DNA of 19,257 nucleotides from Pseudomonadota bacterium (lineage in GTDB: Bacteria; Pseudomonadota; Alphaproteobacteria; JAAXGF01): the NCBI GenBank assembly GCA_022563655.1, contig JADFMW010000020.1, positions 1 to 19,257 on the forward strand, given 5' to 3'. The notes under the pieces were generated by a model. The model searched no databases. It was not told the origin of the DNA and worked only from the letters and a program-made list of their open reading frames with translations. Each line of letters starts with the position of its first letter. Within the stretch, counting starts at the first letter, position 1. The position numbers and the translations under genes were made by a program. Below are positions 14,760 to 19,257 of this stretch, piece after piece.

Positions 14760-15878
14760 ATGGACCTCGACGACCTCCCGACCCCCGCGCTCGTCCTCGA
14801 CCGCCGCGTGCTCGCCGCCAACACCAGGGCGATGACCGCGCGCATGCGCCGCCTCGGGGTGAGCCTGCGGCCCCACCTCAAGACCGCCAAGTCGGCCGAG
14901 GTCGCGCGCCTTGCGCTCGAGGGCAACTTCGGCGGCATCACCGTCTCCACCCTGTGCGAGGCGGCCTATTTTCTCGACCACGGCATCACCGACATCCTCT
15001 ATGCCGTCGGCATGGCCCCCGCAAAGCTCGATCGCGCGGCGGCCCTCGGCGACCAGGGCGCCGATCTCAAGATCATCACCGACAACGCCTACGCGGCCCA
15101 GGCGATCGCGGCTCACGGCGCCGCCCACACCGTGCTCATCGAGGTCGACGTCGGGGACAAGCGCGGCGGCGTGGTCCCGGACGGCCCCGAGCTTCTGGAG
15201 ATCGCCCGTATCCTCGACGGCGCCTCGACGGTCACGCTGGCCGGCGTGCTGGCCCATGCCGGCCACTCCTACGAGTGCCGCAGCGACGAGGCGATGGCGG
15301 CGGTCGCGGAGGACGAGCGCGCCGGCGCGGTCATGGCGGCGGAACGGCTGCTCGCGGCCGGCCTGCCGTGCCCCATGGTCAGCGTCGGCTCGACGCCGAC
15401 GGCGGTGTTCGCCCGGGACCTTGGCGGCGCGACCGAGGCGAGGCCGGGAGTCTACATGTTCTACGACCTCTTTCAGGCGGGGATCGGGGTGTGCGGGCTC
15501 GACGACATCGCGCTCAGCGTGCTCGCCACGGTCATCGGCCATCGCCGCGACGACAACACGCTGCTCGTCGACGCCGGGGGGTTGGCGCTCTCGAAGGACC
15601 GCTCGACCGCGGCGTTGCCCGAGGACCGCGGCTTCGGTCTGGTGTGCGACGCCGCCTCCGGCCGGCCCTACCCGGGTCTGCGCGTGCGGACCGCTTACCA
15701 GGAACATGGCATCGTCGCCGCCGACCGCCCGATCGACTTCGACGCTTTGCCGATCGGCGCCAAGGTGCGGGTGCTGCCCAACCATGCCTGCATGACGGCC
15801 GCGGCTTACGAGGCATACAACGTCGTTGACAGCGGCGCCGAGGTGGTCGCTTCCTGGCCGCGCTGCAACGGCTGGTGA
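14760..15878 (+). CDS. Fold-type III PLP enzyme, D-threonine aldolase / D-serine dehydratase family
   Basis: Predicted amino-acid lyase of 372 residues acting on D-3-hydroxy amino acids, either splitting D-threonine to glycine and acetaldehyde or dehydrating D-serine. The alanine-racemase-like barrel contains LRPHLKTAKS (36-45), where Lys41 is the likely PLP lysine, plus HAGHSYE and SVGSTPT, which fit phosphate binding. The C-terminal metal-binding sequence PNHACM gives His342 and Cys344. HxC is the arrangement of eukaryotic-type zinc D-serine dehydratase, whereas characterised D-threonine aldolases have HxD, so dehydratase-like chemistry deserves consideration. ATG 14760 has GGAG six bases upstream; the open frame upstream to 14688 lacks conservation. 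The gene lies 157 bp after manC, in the same direction, and probably has no link to polysaccharide synthesis. Confidence 0.88.
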   Translation: MDLDDLPTPALVLDRRVLAANTRAMTARMRRLGVSLRPHLKTAKSAEVARLALEGNFGGITVSTLCEAAYFLDHGITDILYAVGMAPAKLDRAAALGDQGADLKIITDNAYAAQAIAAHGAAHTVLIEVDVGDKRGGVVPDGPELLEIARILDGASTVTLAGVLAHAGHSYECRSDEAMAAVAEDERAGAVMAAERLLAAGLPCPMVSVGSTPTAVFARDLGGATEARPGVYMFYDLFQAGIGVCGLDDIALSVLATVIGHRRDDNTLLVDAGGLALSKDRSTAALPEDRGFGLVCDAASGRPYPGLRVRTAYQEHGIVAADRPIDFDALPIGAKVRVLPNHACMTAAAYEAYNVVDSGAEVVASWPRCNGW

Positions 15879-15925
15879 GCGAGCCGCCGGCCCTTGCCCA
15901 AGGGAGCGCCCGAGCCTCGTCGCCC

Positions 15926-15966
15926 GCGGCGTTGGGTGCTCGCCGCCGTGGGGGTGGTCGTTTTTT
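15926..15966 (+). terminator. Possible intrinsic terminator after the PLP enzyme
   Basis: GCGGCG (15926-15931) and CGCCGC (15941-15946) can pair across a nine-base loop, and a run of six T follows at 15961-15966. The 14-base distance between stem and T-run is longer than ideal. A second small stem CCCTT-GCCC-AAGGG lies at 15891-15904. Confidence 0.35.
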
Positions 15967-16107
15967 CCTGTTCATCGCGGCGGGGGAGGGAAATAATGGC
16001 CGGGTCTCCCTGTCGGCGCTGCGGGGGTTAGCGATGCAGACTCACAGGCGTGCGTGTGACGGCCGGGGCAATGCACCACCTTCGGGGGCGGCGGATAGGC
16101 GCGAACC

Positions 16108-16263
16108 ATGACGGAATTTCTTTTCCGTTTGCTCTGCTGGCTGGGGTGGCACAGCTACGACGTGGTCGACATCACCTTCGGCTTCGGCCCGGGTGGGACG
16201 GTCGAGACCGTCGAGTGTCGGCGCTGTGGTTGCCGCACGACCCGGTCGGGCGGTAAATCGTGA
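16108..16263 (+). CDS. Small zinc-ribbon-like protein of 51 residues
   Basis: Begins MTEFLFRLLCWLGWHSYD and ends with CRRCGCRTTRSGGKS. The LLCWLGWH segment followed by a C-terminal CxxC(x)C cluster resembles short proteins in which an N-terminal Cys/His pair and a C-terminal CxxC bind one zinc ion (C10, H15, C37, C40 and C42 are available). I do not recognise a named family with certainty and assign no function. ATG 16108 has only a weak AGG-type site upstream. It lies between the PLP enzyme and the pterin dehydratase, on the same strand. Codon use (GC-rich third positions) fits a real gene. Confidence 0.55.
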   Translation: MTEFLFRLLCWLGWHSYDVVDITFGFGPGGTVETVECRRCGCRTTRSGGKS

Positions 16264-16333
16264 TGAAGGCGGCCCACGCGAGGCGCCGGGCCCCCCTGGG
16301 CGCGGCGGGCCGAGCGCGCTATATGTCCGGTCT

Positions 16334-16347
16334 GGCGCGGCCGCGCC
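16334..16347. repeat. 14-bp perfect GC palindrome
   Basis: GGCGCGGCCGCGCC is self-complementary and lies in the 129-bp gap before the pterin dehydratase gene. GC-rich palindromes are frequent in such genomes, so a function is uncertain. Confidence 0.3.
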
Positions 16348-16356
16348 GCGCCGCCG

Positions 16357-16384
16357 GTCGATGCAAGAGAGTCGATGTAAGAGG
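16357..16384 (+). repeat. Tandem 14-bp duplication over the ribosome-binding site
   Basis: Two adjacent copies, GTCGATGCAAGAGA (16357-16370) and GTCGATGTAAGAGG (16371-16384), agree at 12 of 14 positions. The second copy ends in AGAGG, the likely Shine-Dalgarno of the following gene, eight bases before its ATG. The first copy has AGAGA at the same place. Confidence 0.6.
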
Positions 16385-16392
16385 AACGCGCG

Positions 16393-16722
16393 ATGATGGG
16401 TCTGACAGCGAAGACGTGCACGCCTTGCCGGGGCGGCATCCCGCCGCTCGTGCCGGACGAGGCAAAACGCTACCTGGCCGAGGCTCCGGGCTGGGGCCTC
16501 GACGAGTCGGCAACCCGGATTGAGCGTAAGTTTGAGTTCAAGAACTTCGTTCAAACGCTTGATTTCGTTAATAAGATCGGCGCTTTAGCCGAGCAGGAGG
16601 GGCACCATCCCGACATCTGCTTCGGCTGGGGCTATTGCACGGTGGTTTTCTACACGCACAAGATCAAGGGCCTGCACGAAAACGACTTCATCATGGCCGC
16701 CAAGCTCAACGAGCTGGCCTAG
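16393..16722 (+). CDS. phhB: Pterin-4a-carbinolamine dehydratase
   Basis: Dehydrates 4a-hydroxytetrahydrobiopterin in pterin cofactor recycling. The 109-residue protein has the N-terminal CTPCRGGIPPL (9-19) typical of bacterial members and the catalytic pattern EGHHPD (69-74) with His71 and His72, then the third histidine His89 in YTHK and Asp98 downstream. Length is normal for the family. ATG 16393 follows GAGG by eight bases; ATG 16396 is a possible alternative. No phenylalanine hydroxylase gene is adjacent, so a role outside phenylalanine catabolism, for example in molybdopterin-related or general pterin maintenance, is possible (inference). Confidence 0.93.
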   Translation: MMGLTAKTCTPCRGGIPPLVPDEAKRYLAEAPGWGLDESATRIERKFEFKNFVQTLDFVNKIGALAEQEGHHPDICFGWGYCTVVFYTHKIKGLHENDFIMAAKLNELA

Positions 16723-16747
16723 TTCCCGCGGCCGCGAGCGGCATGCG

Positions 16748-16781
16748 GGCGCTTGCCGGCGCTTCCAGGCGCTTGCCGGCG
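16748..16781. repeat. Two 14-bp direct repeats, 20-bp period
   Basis: GGCGCTTGCCGGCG occurs exactly at 16748-16761 and 16768-16781, in the 88-bp gap before the glycosylase gene. Each copy contains the inverted pair GCCGGC. It may be slippage-derived. Confidence 0.55.
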
Positions 16782-16810
16782 GGGGGCGGTGTAGATACGA
16801 TCCGGCCGCC

Positions 16811-17479
16811 GTGACCCGATTCGCCCCCATCCTCAAGCGCGCGCAGCGGCGTGCCGGCGGCGCCGAGGCGCTCGAGGCCGAGCTGCCGCGGCCCAAGAGC
16901 GGAGCCGAGATCGCCGCCCTCTCCGACGACCGCTGCCTCTCGCTGATGAGCCGGCGCGCCTTCCGCGCCGGTCTCAGGCACGCGCTCGTCGATGCCCGGT
17001 GGCCGGCGTTCGAGGACGTGTTCTTCGGCTTCGAGCCGCGGCGCGTGCGGGCGATGAGCGACGAAGACCTCGAGCGCTTGGTGTCCGAGAGGCGTATCAT
17101 CCGCCACTGGGGCAAGATCAAGGCGGTGCGCAACAACGCCGCGGCGATGATCGAGGTTTCCGAGAGCCACGACGGGTTCGGCGCCTATCTCGCGGAGTGG
17201 CCGACCGCCGACATCATGGGGCTGTGGCGCGACCTCGGCCGCCGCTTCAGCCAGATGGGCGGCAACTCGGCGCCCTCGTTCCTGCGCATGGCGGGCAAGG
17301 ATACCTTCCTGCTCACCGACGACGTGGTGCGCGCCCTGATCGGCGCCGGGGTGGTTGAGCGCAGGCCGAGCGCCAAGGACGAGCGCGCGGCCACGCAACG
17401 GGCGTTCAACGACTGGGCGGCGGAGACCGGTCGCGCGCTGTGCCAGATCAGCAAGATCCTCGCGCTTTCGGCCGGATAG
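16811..17479 (+). CDS. DNA-3-methyladenine glycosylase I family protein, divergent
   Basis: Predicted base-excision repair glycosylase of 222 residues. Recognisable segments are FAPILKRAQRRAGG near the N-terminus, LMSRRAFRAGL, WPAFEDVFFGFEP, MSDEDLERLVSERRIIRHWGKI, and the C-terminal GKDTFLLTDDVV. These belong to the Tag-like helix-hairpin-helix group. Unlike E. coli Tag it lacks the N-terminal RCxW and the C-terminal Cys/His pair that hold zinc, and one Trp of the usual substrate pocket cannot be placed, so substrate preference is open. GTG 16811 is the chosen start because no other start precedes the conserved region; no strong ribosome site is visible. It ends 55 bp from the convergent sulfatase stop. 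Confidence 0.85.
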   Translation: MTRFAPILKRAQRRAGGAEALEAELPRPKSGAEIAALSDDRCLSLMSRRAFRAGLRHALVDARWPAFEDVFFGFEPRRVRAMSDEDLERLVSERRIIRHWGKIKAVRNNAAAMIEVSESHDGFGAYLAEWPTADIMGLWRDLGRRFSQMGGNSAPSFLRMAGKDTFLLTDDVVRALIGAGVVERRPSAKDERAATQRAFNDWAAETGRALCQISKILALSAG

Positions 17480-17511
17480 GGGCTGCGCTTCGGAGTCTTG
17501 TTGAAGAGCTT

Positions 17512-17525
17512 CGCAAGCGCTTGCG
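17512..17525. repeat. Perfect 14-bp palindrome between convergent genes
   Basis: CGCAAGCGCTTGCG is fully self-complementary and lies in the 55-bp gap between the glycosylase and sulfatase stops. It has no loop and no T-run, so it is a poor intrinsic terminator and may be a binding site or a chance palindrome. Confidence 0.35.
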
Positions 17526-17534
17526 CCGATGGCG

Positions 17535-19079
17535 TTATCTGGACCGCAGGTTCCGTACGATTCCCTCGCGGGTCAGATGCAAGTCGGTGAGAGCCGGGTC
17601 GTCGTGTTCCATGCGCCAACTCAACATCTTTCCAGCGTACTCGAGGGCACGCCCCTGATAGGCGGGGTCGGCGGCAAGGTCATGGAACTCGTCAGGATCC
17701 TCTTCAAGGTCGAAGAACAGGGGCGGCAGGGCGGTGAAATGAACGTATTTGTAACGGTCGCCGCGGATGATGTTGGCCGTGCATTGTTTCATCTTCAATC
17801 CCAAGGGAGGATTCTCTTTAATTTTGTCGCCACTCCTTAGATCGAACTCAGCATGGTATTCCCGCCGCCACCCTTCCGGCCGTTCGCCACGGCAGAACGG
17901 CAGCAGGGAATGGCCGTCGCACTGCGTTGGAATATCCATGCCGATGCTCTCGAGAATGGTCGGCATGATGTCGATACTCTCGGTGAAGGCGTCGACGATG
18001 GAGCCGCGTGCATGGCGTGCCCCGGGCGTCGGATCGCGGACGATAAGGGGGATGTGGAACGCCTGATCGAAGTAGCTGTATTTGGCGAACATCCAGTGAT
18101 CGCCCAAGTGATCGCCGTGGTCCGACGTAACGATGACGAGGGTGTCGTCGTAGGCTCCGACCTCCTTGAGGTAATCCATCAGCCGGCCGATTTGGGCATC
18201 GACCTCGGTTATCATGCCGTAATAAGTGGCCCGGATTTGACGCAGATCGCGCTCCGAAAGGGAAAGATTGTCGCGGGAGTCGGCGCCAAAGGTGTACCCG
18301 GTCCCCCGCTGGTTGAATAGGTAATGCCCCAACCAAGGGTGTTGGGCCGCCTCTATCTCCGGCGTCTCCTGGCGCACCGGAAGCGCCATGTCTTCAGGGT
18401 CGTACAGATCGTGAAAAGGCTCCGCCGCGATGTAGGGGGGGTGGGGCGCAAGGAAGGACATGTGGACGAACCAAGGGCTGTCGTGCCGCACCGAAAGGTA
18501 TCGGATAGCCTCGCCGACGAGGAATGCCGTGCTGCTGTCCTCTGCCTTGAAACTGGCGGGGGCGAAGGTTTTGCCCCGATTTTCCGCTCCGGGATATGGC
18601 GTCTGGGCGGCAAACATGGCCAAGGGATCCGCCGGTATCTCGTAACCCTTCGCTTTCAGGTCCGCGAGCCACGGTTTCCAACCGCTGGTTAAATGAGTGA
18701 CCGGAACCATGCCCGGCAACACGCCCTCATAACTTTCAAGCACGTAGTCTCCGGGCGCGTATTGGCGGGGGTCGGGACTGATGTCGGTATAGCCGAATAG
18801 CGCCGGTTTGTAGCCCGCCTTCCGGGCCTCCAATGCCACGTTGGTGTGACGGGCATCCAGCGGCGTCCCGTTGAGGACCGAGCGGTGGTTCTGCAGGTAC
18901 ATTCCGGTGTAGAGGCAAGCCCGCGAGGGGCCGCACGGCGCCGCCTGTGCATAATGGCGCCGGAAAACAACGCCGTGGGCGGCGAGAGCGTCCAGGTTCG
19001 GGGTCTTGACATGGGGGTGGCCCAGCGCGGACAGGCATTCGCCCCGCCACTGATCCGCCGTTATGAAGAGTATGTTCAT
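17535..19079 (-). CDS. Sulfatase / phosphonate monoester hydrolase
   Basis: Alkaline-phosphatase-superfamily hydrolase of 514 residues with a formylglycine site. CGPSR (49-53) matches the C-x-P-S-R signature, in which Cys49 would be oxidised to formylglycine by a maturation enzyme not seen here. Metal ligands are supported by TADQ (Asp9) and TSDHGDHLGDH with Asp320/His321. The segment NGTPLDARHTNVALEARKAG (70-89) and the total length match rhizobial-type phosphonate monoester hydrolases more than classical arylsulfatases, and those enzymes are promiscuous toward sulfate monoesters. No signal peptide is visible, so it is probably cytoplasmic. ATG 19079 has a weak GGA site six bases upstream. 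It follows, by 82 bp, the end of an ABC transporter gene on the same strand, suggesting that the substrate is imported. Confidence 0.9.
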   Translation of the reverse strand: MNILFITADQWRGECLSALGHPHVKTPNLDALAAHGVVFRRHYAQAAPCGPSRACLYTGMYLQNHRSVLNGTPLDARHTNVALEARKAGYKPALFGYTDISPDPRQYAPGDYVLESYEGVLPGMVPVTHLTSGWKPWLADLKAKGYEIPADPLAMFAAQTPYPGAENRGKTFAPASFKAEDSSTAFLVGEAIRYLSVRHDSPWFVHMSFLAPHPPYIAAEPFHDLYDPEDMALPVRQETPEIEAAQHPWLGHYLFNQRGTGYTFGADSRDNLSLSERDLRQIRATYYGMITEVDAQIGRLMDYLKEVGAYDDTLVIVTSDHGDHLGDHWMFAKYSYFDQAFHIPLIVRDPTPGARHARGSIVDAFTESIDIMPTILESIGMDIPTQCDGHSLLPFCRGERPEGWRREYHAEFDLRSGDKIKENPPLGLKMKQCTANIIRGDRYKYVHFTALPPLFFDLEEDPDEFHDLAADPAYQGRALEYAGKMLSWRMEHDDPALTDLHLTREGIVRNLRSR

Positions 19080-19161
19080 GGCATCCGCATTGTTCTTGCC
19101 GAGAAGCGGATAGGAAGACGGCTACCACGGGTCCGCGGTACCTTGCAATTTCGTGCGTCGG

Positions 19162-19257
19162 TTATCGGGGGCGGCCGGACGATCTCCCGAGTGCTGAGTT
19201 GACGCCCCCCTTCAACTCCAGGGTTTCGGCGAAATGGCAGGAGACGAAGTGATCGTC
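19162..19257 (-). CDS. C-terminal end of a peptide-type ABC transporter ATPase, partial
   Basis: The last 31 codons of a gene entering from the right edge read DDHFVSCHFAETLELKGG and so on, ending at TAA (19164-19162). An aromatic or hydrophobic residue followed by V-x-CH is the typical end of the extra C-terminal domain of dipeptide/oligopeptide ABC ATPases (DppD/DppF, OppD/OppF type). Identification rests on this short tail only. It lies 82 bp upstream of the sulfatase and may be cotranscribed with it. Confidence 0.55.
   Translation of the reverse strand, partial: DDHFVSCHFAETLELKGGVNSALGRSSGRPR

Noticed and set aside
14648..15829. Plus-strand 393-residue Arg-rich open frame
   Set aside because: It is a +1-type shadow of the PLP enzyme, whose frame carries the conserved motifs.

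Overview
The window is a GC-rich chromosomal segment, probably from an alphaproteobacterium. This guess rests on base composition, on Shine-Dalgarno-type starts with frequent GTG, and on the style of the 3-methyladenine glycosylase, pterin dehydratase and phosphonate-hydrolase-like sulfatase genes. Genus cannot be named from the sequence. I saw no tRNA, rRNA, CRISPR array or insertion sequence.

Positions 1-12812 (all minus strand) form a surface or exopolysaccharide locus. In transcription order it encodes a polyprenyl-phosphate sugar-1-phosphate transferase, a UDP-glucose 4-epimerase (galE), a GT4-type glycosyltransferase, a GDP-mannose 3,5-epimerase, a SULT-like sulfotransferase, a second glycosyltransferase, a Wzy-like polymerase, a SAM methyltransferase on an AT-richer patch, a second sulfotransferase of a different class, APS kinase (cysC), ATP sulfurylase (sat) and an unusual pyruvate kinase cut by the window edge. 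cysC, sat and the pyruvate kinase are joined by 4-base stop/start overlaps. Divergent from this block, across a 332-bp AT-rich and palindrome-rich intergenic region, lies manC (13145-14602), a mannose-1-phosphate guanylyltransferase/isomerase.

Together these genes read as a biosynthetic line. ManC makes GDP-mannose, and the 3,5-epimerase turns it into GDP-L-galactose (or GDP-L-gulose). GalE supplies UDP-galactose, the transferase starts the lipid-linked repeat and the glycosyltransferases extend it. CysC and Sat make PAPS for two sulfotransferases, and the Wzy-like protein polymerises. The inferred product is a sulfated, possibly L-galactose-containing polysaccharide. A flippase and chain-length/export proteins are not in the window.

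Positions 14760-17479 (plus strand) hold unrelated housekeeping-type genes: a D-threonine aldolase/D-serine dehydratase-like PLP enzyme, a 51-residue zinc-ribbon-like protein, pterin-4a-carbinolamine dehydratase, and a divergent DNA-3-methyladenine glycosylase I. Converging on them from the right are a sulfatase/phosphonate monoester hydrolase (17535-19079) and, at the window edge, the last 31 codons of what looks like a peptide-type ABC transporter ATPase.
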